Program-made: the position numbers and the translations under genes | NCBI GenBank assembly: GCA_027475525.1 | Contig: JAMWFC010000029.1 | Span: forward strand, 930,001 to 994,000 | Length of the DNA: 64,000 bases | Source of the DNA: Macrolepiota albuminosa | Taxonomy: Eukaryota; Basidiomycota; Agaricomycetes; Agaricales; Agaricaceae | Direction of reading: 5' to 3' | In this document: one piece after another, positions 10,085-22,971 of the stretch | Layout: each line of letters begins with the position of its first letter | Numbering within the stretch: the first letter of the stretch is position 1 | Notes under the pieces: generated by a model | What the model was told of the DNA's origin: nothing | Database searches by the model: none | The model's input: only the letters and a program-made list of their open reading frames with translations

Positions 10085-13000
10085 ATGAAGATGATTATAA
10101 TAAATTGTTGCATGCATGTAAAAATATATCTGCATCTAAAAGGTCAAATAGAAAGTAATCTCGGTTTAGTGGTAAACCCTCAAATGTGATACTATCAGGA
10201 ACTATAACCACACCTTGAATAATAGCATGGATAGAAATGAATTCACTATTCTTGCGTTTATTCTCTCAAAAGCAAAGTAGACCCAAATCAATATCCTTCT
10301 GTGGCTGCTGACCTGAATCCAGGAAGACAGAAGAAAATGGTTGCACCAAGGCCAAAGAATAAGCTTGATCACCAATGGTGCATGAAAAAAAATAAACAAG
10401 GTGTGCAATGTAAGGCTTGTCTTGAGTATTGACAAGCACATAGTCATAACGTGAGCAGCCATAAAACTCAGGATTACAATGCAGGTAGTCAGACTTGATT
10501 TCCCAGTCTGACATACATATGTACTGGACTTTGAGGTAGCGGTAGGATGTTATCTGTTTTTAATAGAAGTATATCAAATAAATATGACAGTATGATTTGA
10601 GCAGAAAATGTGAACACACTTCACTCCTATCATCAAAACGCACAGCTTTTCCACCAGGAAGAGTAATGTTATATGCAGGAAGGAAATTTGTCATAAACTT
10701 TTCCAGCTTGATTCAAAAGTGATTGAAGGCCTCATCATCCTTATTTGAGTGTGAAACCTGTGACAATTGTATGGGTGGCAGTGAAGATCCAAGCTGCCAA
10801 AATTGATTGTAAAGGCTGGAATTAAAGCCAAGAGAGCCTGTGCTGGGTGATGTAACATTGGTATCATCTTCAGGATCAGATATCAATGATTTTTCATAAG
10901 TATCCAGAAGATCAATATTGGATTGAATCAATTCAGACACCAGAAGACACTGATCTGCATTCAAAATCTATTTGTCATATTAGACCAATGTTAATTTGAA
11001 TTATAAAGATTTGAAGTCTGAGCATATCTGTTTTGCGAAGTCCTTGAAGTTTGAACAGCAAAGATAAGATTGCTTGATTGGGCCATGCATCTTTTCATTT
11101 GGCTTAGTATTGTAGTTACAAGAAACACCTTTCTTGACAATATCACTGAACAGATGCTTCTGCAGATGTAACTTGATGAAATTCCATGACTTTGTTTTCA
11201 AATTGTCATTAACCTCTTCAAGTCCTTCACTAAGTTCACTTGTGCCATGACTTCTTTCAATATAGTCCTATATAATATTCTTTAGTTGTAATACTCTAAT
11301 ATTAAATTCAAAATTTTTACTGTTATTAGAGGTGTGAATATATTTTTGAACTCATTTTTGCCATCCAAAATTGTACGTTCTGTGTGAAGATCAAAGCCGG
11401 CATACATTCGGACATTGAGATATGAACAAAGGCAGCGAAGAAGGAGATATCCATCTGACTCTAAATCTGCAGATAATATATTTTGTGCAGCAAATAAGAA
11501 TATCTGTCAGAATAACAAATATTTCATTGATATAAGTATATTAGCTGTATTTGAAATTTACCTTGGAAATGTCACAATTCTTAGATCCATCATTAAAAGT
11601 AATATTCATTACTGATTCAAAATGATGGAGCCCTCGCCATTGTAGCATATAGTTGAAACTAGCAATTAATTGTGAGTATATTGACTTTTTCAGAGCCTAG
11701 TTTAAAAAGAAATACCAGGCATCAATGTGAGAAATATCTAATCGAGAGGTAATAAGATACTTGAAAACCTTGAAGAAATGATCTTCCCATAATCCATTGT
11801 CATCAAAATGTAGAATATCATAGGACAAAGCATGATGGAGATCTCCATGTTTGATAGATCACATAGCATTCTATAAGTTAATAAATGCTGAGAAAGAATA
11901 TTAAACTAAAAAAATAACATACTTCAACTGGGCAAAGACTTTGTTCCTTTAAAGCTTTCTCAATAGCTGCAGCAGTTCTCAGTGATGTGGACTCTCTGAA
12001 ATATTTCTCAGTCTTTGACTAAGTATGTAAGGGGAATTCTAGAGATAAATTCCACATTTGTTCCTGTAGCACCAGGCAAATTGGACATGGAAATTTGCTT
12101 TTAAGACCACGAATAAGAGACATGACAGACCTGAAATATTGTTGACATGAAATTTGAGAATAAACTAAATTAATATAACAGACTTACATTTCTTCATAAT
12201 CAGCAGATAAAATAAGGATAATTGGCCAGAGCCATTTCAAGGTCTCATCGACTGTACTTGTCTTCCACTCGCCAGTCTGAGCCAATTTGGCAATTTTCTC
12301 CAAGAAAATCCAAAAGCCATCATGCCATACAACATTTTTGAAGTTGACAAAGCCTCGTTTTCCTGTCTCAGCTATATCTTCATGAACCTACAAAGCAAAG
12401 TAATTTGTCTATTCTTAGCAAGAGCAATATAATGAACGAACTATGGGTAGCCAGCCAACTATGCGACCTCCGCCCCTTCCATCTGTATTACAAATATAGT
12501 GGAGAAGAAATGCATATCGCACAACGATTGGATATCCTTTTGCAGTGCCAAAACTTGAAAGCTTTGTTTTATCAGCATAGACAATTAATGGTATAAGTTT
12601 AGCTACTGGATTGTTGGATAAACGTGACTATAATAAGAAAATAACACTACAAACTTGAGTTTGCAAAATTCTGTTGAGAGACAATAACATACCTGAGCTT
12701 CCCAGGCCTCATCACCTGTCCAAGGCTCAGTAAAAACTCGCTCCCAAGCAGTGCCCATCTATCTATAGTGCCTCTGTGCATCCTAAACAATATGTGGTGC
12801 AATTATTGGATCATCAATAATATTTTCAATAACCCAATTCCAGAGTTCACGCATATATATTTCGAAGTCTTGTGCTACTCCTTTATACAGAACTTGATAT
12901 TCCTTCTTCTCGAACTAAGAAATTATTACTAATTGAAACTAATCTACAATTAAAAAGTACCTACTTGGGTTCGAAGCTCCAATGCCAGATCCCAAGTCCT

Positions 13001-13905
13001 TTTCAAGTCTGTAGCATTTTTCAAAGTGAAAGGGTCGCTGTTGACGCATGCAATAGCTCGATGCAACAGCTTGATGAGGCGATCCAACTGAGACCTATTG
13101 AGCGCAGCTTCTAGTCCTAACTCTGCAACCTCAAAATCAAGTCGTGAGTTGAAAGGCTTCCATGGCTCAAAATCTGGAAGCGGCTTTGGTTTGTTAGGGA
13201 AATAATCATGATATAAGCCTATCTTGGTTGGAATGCCAGAATGTGGATGGTATTTAATCTTCCAAAGCTCCTCTGAGTTGTAAAGTGAGCTACGGGCATC
13301 TGAATTTGAAACTCCCAGCTTTAAGTTGAATCAATATAGTCAGATTTGTTCAATAAAAAAGAGTATGCTTACCTCTTGTTCGTCTCCAGATCCAGAAGCA
13401 GGCACCTCATCAAATGCACCACCCAGACTGAAATCATTTCCCGATACAGATATAGCTGGAATATTAGACATAATATCGGAAGTCTTAGTGAATGTCAATA
13501 CTTCTGAATCTGAATTTTGAACATCTGTAATTGTAGGTAATTTTATCAATGTATTCATTGAAAAACAAAGAATAGATAAAATAAAGAGAGCATACCTTTC
13601 GGCCAAGACTCAATATTTGAGTGCTCTCCTCTGTCAAATCAGTGTTGCTGATTATTGCCTGATAGAATTCATTATATCATTACATGACATTTATGAGCTC
13701 TGAGCTTAGTTCAGGCAAAAAATCTGTATCAACTTACCTGTTCTTTGTAACAAATCAACGTGCTCAAAAAAAGCTGCATTCTGATGTGCATCAGCTTGTT
13801 TCTTCAGACATGTTTTTCTATGCACTCCGATTCCCCGACTTTTACAAGTCTCATGGCAGATATTGCATTGTAGATGACCATATGGAGTCGGGAGTCAAGG
13901 GGGCA
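10085..13905 (-). pseudogene. Plavaka-family transposase, degenerate
   Basis: A DDE-type transposase of the Plavaka group (CACTA-related), expected to cut and insert its element in the nucleus. On the minus strand an N-terminal finger reads CNICHETC...HRKTC (about 13870-13815). Further segments read YMRELWNWVIEN, RQMGTAWERVFTEPWTGDEA, FGTAKGYPIVVRYAFLLHYI, GKRGFVNFKNVVWHDGFW, KSKFPCPICLVLQEQMW and HGDLHHALSYDILHFDDNGLWEDH (broken by unit here, 12500-11800). Then come KTKSWNFIKLHLQKHLF, GVSCNYNTKPNEKMHGP (about 11100) and a C-terminal RYDYVLVNTQDKPYIAHL...QKDIDLGL block (10500-10270). Several frame changes and stops remain after allowing short introns, so it is probably inactive. It lies inside the inverted ends at 2576 and 14165. 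Confidence 0.85.
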
Positions 13906-14113
13906 CATCCATTATAGAATAGAAGCTTTATTCGAGCAGTATCTCTGATGGATTCAGAGAAGCATATTATTATTAATATAATAATGTAGGAAAGTAACAA
14001 AAGTATTTAATTATTTAAAATAAAATAAATTTATGCCTCTGATCAGCTTAGGGCTGATATAATCAGGCCTGATTAAGAAGGTCTGAAAACCTGATTTGAC
14101 CTAATTTGGTTTT

Positions 14114-14165
14114 TGTCCTGATAAGGCACCCGGCATTTTTCTGACATTATTAGCGTGACGTGCCA
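14114..14165 (-). repeat. Putative right terminal inverted repeat of the Plavaka-like element
   Basis: Complementary to 2576-2627 with mismatches. CCTGATAAGGCA and AATCAGGCCTGATT lie just inside it and mirror motifs at the left end. Confidence 0.5.
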
Positions 14166-14830
14166 GCACAACATTCGAGGATACGGTAATTTAGGAGTAA
14201 ATGAATAGATTTTGTCAACGTTTATATAGATGTCAGTATTGAAACTGTATAGATTGATGTCTGTAGCCATAATAAAAAAAAAAGGCATAAATGTATCAAA
14301 AAAATATCATAATTTTGAAAAACCAGTCTTCAGTTCTCATCGTCGTCCCTGTATGCATAGAACGTGTTTGCGTTGACATGGCTGCCGTACAGGAATAGAT
14401 ACATCCCTGTGCAATGTGGCCTCATGTTTGTACCCTGTAAATGGGTTTATTCGACCAATCATAGTGAAAACAAATACAATGAATCTGTCTGTTGTAACAA
14501 TTGGATGCTTTCCTCTCCATAACTTCCTTGCAGCACTTCAATGAGCCAACAATGTATGCGTACACATGCCTGAGCGTTTATCAGGCTTTCAGAGCAAAAA
14601 AAAAAGGCACAAGGCCACTTACTTCATGCCTTGAACCACATCAGTCACTCTGCCTCCCCTTTTTCTGATTTTACGCGATGGATTGCTGTCGATAGTTCAG
14701 GAAACTGCATGCAATGATTCATCAAAAGTTGAAGAGCAATTTATGGACGTTGTGAGGTCAAAAATAATGTTGAATAAAGTGTTCACGCTGAGAAATGTCT
14801 GGGATGATGTGATGATCCCAATGCATTGAA
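14166..14830. other. No gene recognised
   Basis: AT-rich flank of the Plavaka-like element with no coding frame of note. Confidence 0.4.
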
Positions 14831-14839
14831 TCATGTGTG

Positions 14840-15270
14840 ATGGTCACAAATACCCTACCTGCGCCTCAATGTTGCTCCTGTTGGCCTTTAAATGGCCAAC
14901 GTTGTCCCCCTTTGTCATCCTTGATGTCCCTGTATGTGGATTAGATACATTGTGCCCTGCCTGCACCTCAACGTCGCTTCCGTTGGCCTTAAAACAGCCA
15001 ACATCAGCCCTCTTCGTCGTCTTTGATGCCTCTACACGTGGTTTTATGGTCATGAATACCCTACCTGCACCTCAATGTCGCTCCCGTTGGCCTTTAAACA
15101 GCCAACGTTGTCACCCTTATTATTTTTGATGTTTCTGTACGTGGATTAGATACATTGTGCCCTGCTTGCACCTCAACGTCGCTTCTGTTAGCCTTAAAAC
15201 AGCCAACATTGGCCCTCTTTGTCATCTTTGATGCCTCTGCACATGGTTTGGAATATATCCAGCATGTCCT
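14840..15270. repeat. Four tandem copies of a ~103-bp repeat with a palindromic core
   Basis: The phrase CCTGCACCTCAA (with variants) recurs at 14858, 14960, 15064 and 15165, giving periods of 102, 104 and 101 bp. Alternate units are more alike (units 1 and 3 share TACCCTACCTG, units 2 and 4 share TGTGCCCTGC), so the array looks like a duplicated dimer. Each unit contains a near palindrome such as GTTGGCCTTTAAATGGCCAA. A more decayed related unit follows at about 15338-15420. The minus strand reads a repeated peptide VGCFKANRSDVEVQAGHNVS, but the period is not a multiple of three throughout, so coding is doubtful. Confidence 0.85.
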
Positions 15271-17007
15271 AGAATAGAAATCATGAGGTTGGGACATGGT
15301 TTACAAGTATGACATGATGATTGATCACATAAAACCCACCCCCACATTATCATTGCTCCTGTTGGCTGATATTAGCCCTCACATGGTCCTTGGAGCATCT
15401 GCATGCAGGTTTGAGCTTGTATGCACGTCCTATTATTAAAATAATGTGTTCGGAGCATAGCCAACAAGTCTTACACAGCATTTTATCCCAAATATGTTGC
15501 CTACACATCAGCATTGCTGAAGTCCCGTGGCAAGAGCATGAAGGCACTAACCATGTAATATAAAACCACGATAGTCTCTTTGTCCAGCACGTCGACAAGC
15601 TGCAAGCCATAAGCCATAACAAACCTATTCCAGACCATCTACATCTTCATTGCTGACAGAGGCACGAGAATAGATATTATCAGAAAAGGATATTGAAGGT
15701 GTGGGATGAGGACTAGCAGGATACTGTGATGACATACAGACATTGTCATTAGTACCAAATACATTCATTGTGTTCCTAATATTTTCTGTGTCTCCGGTTG
15801 AGTTATATCCAGGTACAATGAGATTGGCTGAGGTAAAAATATTAGGAACCTTTGTTTCCAGATACCATGAAGCTTGAATGTGAGGATAGATGCTGAAGGT
15901 ATGGATGGGATAATGCAAAGCAGTCAATTCTACAAGCTCTATCACAGATTTAGCACTAAGAGGATGGTCCTAGCCATACCCAAGTTTTATGTGTGGATGA
16001 ACAAAGGTACTGCCTGAGAAATTCAGAGACCTTTAGAGTGATTGGTGAGAATTATATGTTGGCAAAGAAGGACAGACAGTCTTTTGCATCCCTGGCTGCG
16101 TTTAAATGATGTGGCATCCAGTGACCATGCACAGGAATAACTATTAAGCAGTTAACAAATTTGACTGGCTTACATTAATGCTGATGCATTGTGAGCACAA
16201 CAGTTATTGATGTTCTGCCCTGCTGAGTCCTGTAACAGAGGCTGAGGGGGGGGGGAAGATTGTGGGCAAGAAATAGAAACAGTGACTCCGATTCCTTGAT
16301 ATCTAGCAGAATAATGAATAATTCATAGATGTTCGTTATTAAAGAAAAAGTAATGGACAACTTCATACCTGTGTCAATATCAAATTGGGGCTTTTCATTT
16401 TTTTGCCTGAATTGTGAGAGGAAGAGAAAGTGAGCAAGTTTTTATACTTTACATTCTTCTCCTGTGTTTGAGACGTAGGATATTCAATTGCCAATTCCAA
16501 AGCTTATAATCAGGTGTGATTCAACAATGTCAATGCTGTCAAACCTAGAAAGAACTAATAAGAATAAACTGCCCCATAGTCTTGGAGACACGTAGTCTTT
16601 TGTCTATATGCTGACTTTACCCACATTTGCATTTGGCTGCATATGACCTGCCAGTGTAACTATATGACATTTTCAGAATATATAGCTGTGCGGGTGAGAG
16701 GAGATATACCTAGCACTTTGAATGTCAACAATGCATGCTTGAGAGAGTGGATGCTGACAATGAAACTGCTTGTAGGTGCACGGAGATTGCCGCAGATCTG
16801 TCAGGTCATGTTATATAAAGTCTTCCCATGCTCTATTCTAGAATAAACTGCTGGTTCCAGAACTAGTTACATCAGAAAGTGCCAAATGTGGCAGTCTCGG
16901 TTCCTGCAACAGCTGACAAATAGTTGTGTATATTTATTGTTATTGTATAATTTGTATTTGATTGTCCAATTTGTTCTTGTTCTGCAATTGTCACCATAGA
17001 TGGTACA
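15271..17007. other. Low-information region with an unrecognised minus-strand frame
   Basis: A 106-codon minus-strand frame (15945-15625) and a possible exon-intron pair further up (about 16500-16310, donor GTATGAAG, acceptor CTGCTAG) could be remnants of a gene. No motif was recognised. A G-run of nine lies near 16246. Nothing else is supported. Confidence 0.35.
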
Positions 17008-20000
17008 ATGTCATCTAGCCACCCTCGCATTGATAACTCTAAGTTTTACAATCACTCTTGGTATTCAGACGTTGTTCCTAACACTCCTGATCTGTCCTCT
17101 CACTTTGACAGCACATCTGTGGTGGCAAGTTGATTAGGTTTTTTTCATGCATGCTCTGCTGACCTATTCAAGGCTCTTGCATGTGTATTGTCTGATGAAG
17201 AAAAAAATATTTCTCTTGCTAGCCATTCAGACGTATTCTCTATATTTTGAGATACTATAAATGATGTCTCTGTTTATTGTGTACTGAAAGATAAGGCACT
17301 CGAAGCCTTTTTCAAAGTCATTTTGTCATATCATGTACTCGACATATACACCCTTGTGTGTGAGGATAAGATGCGCCCTCCACGAACCTCAGGGCCAATG
17401 ATGGAGAATAGTCAATCAGTAGGTTCATTCCTATTACCCATTTTATTGATTGAGTTTGTACTTTAGCCGGTAAACCCTTTAAACTCACTCCCAAACCTTA
17501 TTGGGAAATTCCATAAAAACCTTATACAACATCTGAATAAAATAAATGCTGAATCTAGAGGAGAACGACCAAGAGACTGCCCCACCCCAAAGTTTACAGG
17601 TCCACGCATGAAGCTGTATTTCAAACTCACTTCTCAGGTCAGCAATAAGGGTGTTCAAAACACCATAATTAATCCTACAAGTGCAGCGCTACATCTGAGT
17701 TGTCTATTGAAGGTAATCTTAATTGATATCAGTTTGAATGTCCATTAAAGTTGCCTCAGGGTAACCTCTATTTACCGTCCGATATCAAGGCAATCAAAAA
17801 TATCATTGTTGACGAGTATTGTCCTTCCCATCCTTATTAGAATGTCTGCTCATTGTCTTTGATGTGTATAGCAAAAGCAGGTCTAGCGACCAAGATCAAT
17901 TAAAATACCTTCATACCGTGCATGGCAGTGCCATTGACGGTGCCAGTTCATATGGTTGCTTGACTATTATGCACAACACACTTTATTTGGCATTGCTTGT
18001 ATCCCCGCTCATGTTACTTCTTCCTTGTGAGTATGGTGTACTAACTGGTAAAGACTCCCTGCTACAGGTAAATTGATCTACCTTTTATTTTGTTTGAGCA
18101 ACTCTGATTGCTTCCAAAGCTTTGGAGGCATATTGGAGGGCTCAAACGTCTGTGTATCATTGTACAGGCAGATCAAGCATTATAGCGAGTATTATTCTCA
18201 GCAGCTCAGGGTGGTGACCTGCTAACCGAGTTGTCATCTGCTTTGAGTACCCTGACTGATCAAATTAACGAAGCGGCACCTGCTTGGATTGAAATTGTAT
18301 CCATCCCTTCCCCTTTTAAGAAGCATCTTTGCAATGCTTTGCTTGCTACTTTGACTCCTGCATTGACCACGTCAATGAGCGACAAAACCCAACGAGACAA
18401 TGATGCAAGCCAGTTGTTTGGACCCACTCCATTTCCTGTTGGATCGGATGCCTTACCAGGATCCTCTAATCGCTTGGCAAGCCCGTCAGGTCATGTAGAT
18501 GTTCCTCATCCAACTGTTGGCAACAAGCCTAATAGTTATGAGCAGTCTTTACCTATGAGGCCCGATTTTTTTGACAACTCGCCTGCTTCTCTAAATAGTA
18601 CCATTGACTTAGGGGACCTTATGAACGTCACACCTGATGATTCCCATATTGACCCGTCTCCTAGCACTTGTCCGTACATCAGAAGACACCACAGGTTCCA
18701 AAAACCTCAACCAGTTAACCGATGTACCTTCCTCTCCAAATAACGTCCATGTGTCAGAGGACGCTATGGACGTATTGCCTATTATTTTGAATTGTGATGT
18801 TGAGAATTCCCCTGAACCAGACCCTATAGACATGGTGCCTGACATTTTGAACGTCAAGGATTCCCCTGCAGGTGACTATGAGGTCAATTATATCAATTTT
18901 AATATGGCACCTGCTACTGAGGCACCTCTTTCCAATACAGAAGCATTGGATGGAGAGCAGGTGACACCCGTAGTTACCGGTATTGGTTCATTAACTTTGG
19001 TCAACACCTCTGAGACAACAGTTAACGATGATCCGTCTTCTTCCAAACTAGTGGTGACTGTCGGCCCTGCTAAGACTTCTAAAAACAACTGGAGAAAATC
19101 GGCACGTATTGCAGCTAAAAATAAGCAACATAGTACGGCACCCTTGATGCCTAAGAAGAGGAAAAGAAACTTTACAAGTAAGGTGCACATTGACTCAAAT
19201 AGTGCAAGCGAATCTTCCATGTTGGACTCGGATGGTGCTAGCAATTCCTCCAACAACTCTGCTGAGGTAATGGTGGTTGCTTCACCCCTTGAAAATGTTG
19301 AGACAGATTGGGGTTATATTGACCTGACCCTTGAGTCTATGGTGAGTGATTGTCTATGTATTGATCAACTGATTGTGATTTCTGGGTTTAGGATGATGAG
19401 GATAGCCATATGGTCAAAAACCCAAATCGTCTCGATCTCTCAGAATCATGGATCCTCCGTGAAGGAGATGCCGTACAAATACCTTTGACTGGCAGCAATG
19501 GGGTATTTGAATACACGCCAAAATTTCATGTGCGTATATATTCTATTCTGTTATAGTAGCCTTCCGTTCACTGCTCTGTAGCTTGATAGGGACCTTGTTT
19601 GGTTTCACAGAATATATGCCACATCTATTGCTTGTCGGGATCGACCCTCATCCGTGAAGGTGATGACTCAAACCGAGTATCACTCTTCATCTCCGCTTGC
19701 CCTCTTGAAAATATTGGCATTGCAATCATGTATTCTTGTTATTGGAACCAGCATATTGACCCGGGCTTCAATGCACGCTCCTTATCAGACGTATGTGTCC
19801 TGGACAATGTTATCCAGGTGCATGGTATGTTCTCCTTTGTTTTATTATTATTATTATTATTGTTGTATTTAATTTGATTCAATTTGTTTTATTTTTTTCT
19901 GCAGATTTCACCATATCTGATACTGAACGCTTGAAGCATGCAACCCCTTGGGATCTTCTAAGGACACTGGAATCTTTGTACCCAAGATCATTAAGTGCTT

Positions 20001-21520
20001 TAGATATCTCTGCTTCCCTAGAAACTTTCCCATGCCTCCCGTTCTCAAGCAACTCAGCTGTCTGGGGAAAAGTTCAAGGTTACGGGTACTGTAAAGTGGA
20101 GGATTTTTATCCAATTTTGGATATGCGATGGAATCTTGCATCTACCAGCAGAACCCACCATTACTGGCACATTGATGCCAATGGTTTTGCTACCTTTGTC
20201 TTTGTCAAGACTGGCACAAAGTTGTGGTTTGTGGTGTTGCCCAAATCTGGAAATTACAATGACTTTGGAGCCTGGGATCTACATGTTAACGATTTTCACA
20301 CCAAAAAGCCAAATGATGAAAAGTGGGACGTTGAGCTACTTGTTCTGCAGCCAGGTTCCATGCTGTTTGTCCACTGGTTATTTCTTTTCCTTATATTACT
20401 TACTGATAATATATTATTACAGCATTATGTGCCCATGTCTACCTCATGCCATAGTTACTCCCATACCAACAACATTTCTACAACACATCGACTCTTGCTG
20501 CTTCGATAATCGGCTTATATCACCATTACATTGCTTCCACATTAATATTCAACACTGACCACGCCTCCGCCTCATACACAATGCTAATGTGCCTCCTCAC
20601 CTATTTTGTACTTGTTCTCGTTGACTCTGTGACCAAATACAGTATGTGTAGTCACCATCACATCTGTTTATACTGTTCACGTATGTGCAGATTACGACCA
20701 TGGTCATGTTTCGGACACAAACTCATAGGACAGTGTGCTGATCCTTCTTTGTCTATGCAACTATTTTGAGTTGCATGATGCACTTGTGTCTACGAACTAT
20801 GCTTGGAGCGGCGACCTTCGATCCTTTGAGGTGTCCGTCAAAAACCGGGTCCGCGCGCGAAGGCTTATGTACTGGTTCTTCTCCAATCACGAACTTGAAA
20901 GCGAGTCCGATGGCAGTGTCATAACGGGTCTGCCTGCGCTTGAATACATATCGTCTCAATTCCTGGCTACACATGCTTGTGTACTTATGCACTACAAAAA
21001 GCTTGCATGGCTGAATAATTTACGCGGGTCCAACGCAAACACCCCACCATCAACAACTTGTATCAACATTCAATCCATCCTCCATGATGGACCTGCCTGG
21101 AAGGCATACACCCTCATCCGTCCACATCTTGGTGCTTCCGATGTTGATCCTGCCGAATTAATGTTTGCCTGGAGGGTAAGCCGATACATTGTTTGCAGAG
21201 TTCCTACAGTTGACTTTTGTGAGTGTTTTCTGCATCTAAGTCCTGATATTTCTCATCTTTCCTCAGCTTATCCATACATCGACGGTTATGTTTGGCATGA
21301 CTTCATGATTGCACGCCAACTCGGCGTCACACTCACAAATGTCAATCTCCGACGCGACGAGGATGCTGACTTGTCTTGCTGGGTTGAATTTTCTGTTGAT
21401 GAATTGAAATCTTACAATGCCTGCCCTGAGTTTGGTTATATCAGCGACACCTCCCCTGAATCTCCTGTACTTGCTCCTACAAACATGCCCCCCATAGTCC
21501 CAGCCAAAGTGATACTTTGA
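17008..21520 (+). pseudogene. JmjC-domain protein gene, multi-exon, with premature stops
   Basis: JmjC proteins are Fe(II)/2-oxoglutarate-dependent oxygenases, often histone demethylases. The frame from ATG 17008 meets two TGA codons (near 17131 and 17251) and reads on to a donor at about 17419. Further exons follow with plausible GT...AG introns (for example about 19340-19391 and 19827-19903). The middle (18231-19330) is a low-complexity Ser/Thr/Asn and acidic linker with a basic KKRKRNF stretch that may direct nuclear import. A frame change lies near 18670. The JmjC core (19904-20540) contains MRWNLASTSRTHHYWHIDAN with the HxD iron ligands, GTKLWFVVLP, and after an intron PHAIVTP holding the third ligand His. 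A C-terminal domain runs 20760-21520. Transposon-linked JmjC families are common in agaricomycetes; the target here is unknown. Confidence 0.65.
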
Positions 21521-21837
21521 GTAGCTCAAGCAGTGACGACAAATCATCAGACAGGCCTAGTAAGTTGCTCTGTACAGATCTCAATATTGTACTCATTCAT
21601 GTAATCTAGCTGCTAAGTGAATCCGGTGGTCCTAGCAGTTTTTTTAATATATATTGTAGTTTATCTCACGGTGCTGTTGTTTATTTTTTCTTTCTTTTGT
21701 AAACTTAATATTGTGTAGACCATCAAATAAGATGGTATATCCAGTGTCTCCAGTGCTTCAAAAGATTAAGATTGTTAAGTTGTTTACCACGCAGTAGCCT
21801 ATAAAAACGCTCAAGCCAGTGTTTGTATTTATCTCAA
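21521..21837. other. 3' flank of the JmjC gene with a small stem-loop
   Basis: CTGCTA (21610-21615) and TAGCAG (21633-21638) can pair around a 17-base loop. On the minus strand this stem-loop is followed at once by CTAG (21606-21609), which recalls a Helitron 3' end, but the usual 10-12 base gap between stem and CTRR is absent. Confidence 0.3.
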
Positions 21838-22000
21838 GCTATAGTACCCTGCTGCTATAAGCTATTGCTCCAGCTATGGTTTATGTAAGCTATTGCTACA
21901 GCAATATTTTATGTAAGCAGTTGCTCCAGCAATGATTTATGTAATCTGCCACTCCGTTATATTTTATGCAAGCTCCAGCAATGATTTATGTAATATGCCA
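21838..22000. repeat. Array of a ~28-bp repeat, about five degenerate units
   Basis: Units run AGCTATTGCTCCAGC followed by a variable part and TTTATGTA, repeated with changes. This is the reverse complement of the unit arrayed at 30554-30815 and 35642-35745, so the arrays at the two ends of the Helitron region face each other. Confidence 0.75.
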
Positions 22001-22971
22001 GTCCATTGACGTGATCACTCCATCCTGATATATACAGCCAATGTAGCTGTCCTGGAATTGCACTTTGACATATTGATTGAGCTAGTAGATTCACTTTCTC
22101 TTATTATTTTATGTCCAGTTGTCAATCTGTTGTGATACCAAGATTCATTGAATGCAGATACGTAGCAGCTTGAAAAATGAGAGTTGCCAAAATATATAAC
22201 TCCTTTTAGTGTGTACTTGCTCATACTTGCAGAATCAACTGTCATGATTTCAAGCCTTTTATCCATGTCAACTGATACACTTGATATATTGAAATAGATA
22301 ATTGGAGGGGCCATCAGAAACTGAGAAACCTTGATTAGTTGTCTTGTATATAAATCACACCTTATGCTTGTATAGCACCAAAAGTCATCAATATGCTCAC
22401 AAATAGATGGTCTTCCTGGCATCAGTATAATCATTACTGATTTTGATTTAACTCTTTGATGGGCCATGACATGGTGAGCTGGACAGATCATAAACGAATC
22501 AAGCACATCTGATATGTTGACAGACAGTTCGTTAATTAATGAGTGTACAGATGTGTATTCACCAAATAGGAATTACATGTGATTCCTCTGAGACAGCTTG
22601 GTCCAAAGCCATTCCCTGGTCTCCTTGAGGGCCTCATGATCTCCTAGCACAATACTATGGAAACTTTCACTAGATGTTTGTTTAGACGTGGGCTCAATGT
22701 ACTAAGCTTTTGAGACCATTCTAGAGGGTCTTCTTGCCATAAGTTGTATATAATAAACAATACAAAATTGTATGCACAACTGTTTAGCTTCCATGAACAG
22801 GCAAAGGGGGGACAAGTATCTTGCAAAATAGACAGATTATCTGCATGACTCAACCGTCGGCGTTTGCTTGGACCATGCTCAATATCTTCCTGTATCTTCC
22901 GTTTTCCTGTGCTACATGGATCCTTATATACCTTGGCCCCTCTGGCAGGAACGAAAGTGTTTTTGGGCAAT

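Larger units (their letters stand above)
2576..14165 (-). mobile_element. Plavaka-like DNA transposon with captured gene fragments
   Basis: The left end (about 2576-2627) and the reverse complement of the right end (about 14114-14165) align over roughly 50 bp at about 70% identity by eye. Both begin TGGCA and share the block TGTCRGAAAAATGC. Inside both ends lie repeated short motifs such as CCTGATAAGG, TGATCAG and ATAATCAGC in mirrored orientation, as expected for degraded terminal and subterminal inverted repeats. The transposase lies on the minus strand in the right half and a DUF6698-like gene in the left half. The middle (6.9-9.9 kb) holds unrelated gene fragments. No clear target-site duplication was found, so the exact ends are inferred. 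Plavaka is a CACTA-related transposon group common in agaricomycetes. Confidence 0.55.

Noticed and set aside
10085..13905. KDZ-type transposase
   Set aside because: The NTKPNEKMHGP and RYDYVLVNTQ motifs are those of Plavaka; no KDZ motifs or CxC cluster were found.
14844..15297. Coding repeat protein on the minus strand (VGCFKANRSDVEVQAGHNVS)
   Set aside because: Repeat periods of 101-104 bp do not keep frame, and the frames end within the array.
20136..20558. TET/JBP oxygenase instead of JmjC
   Set aside because: The WHIDANGFATF...GTKLWFVV layout and the PHAIVTP His follow the JmjC pattern; TET/JBP-specific motifs were not seen.
21606..21638. Canonical Helitron 3' terminus
   Set aside because: A stem-loop and CTAG are present, but the normal spacing between them is missing and the base after CTAG is A, not T.
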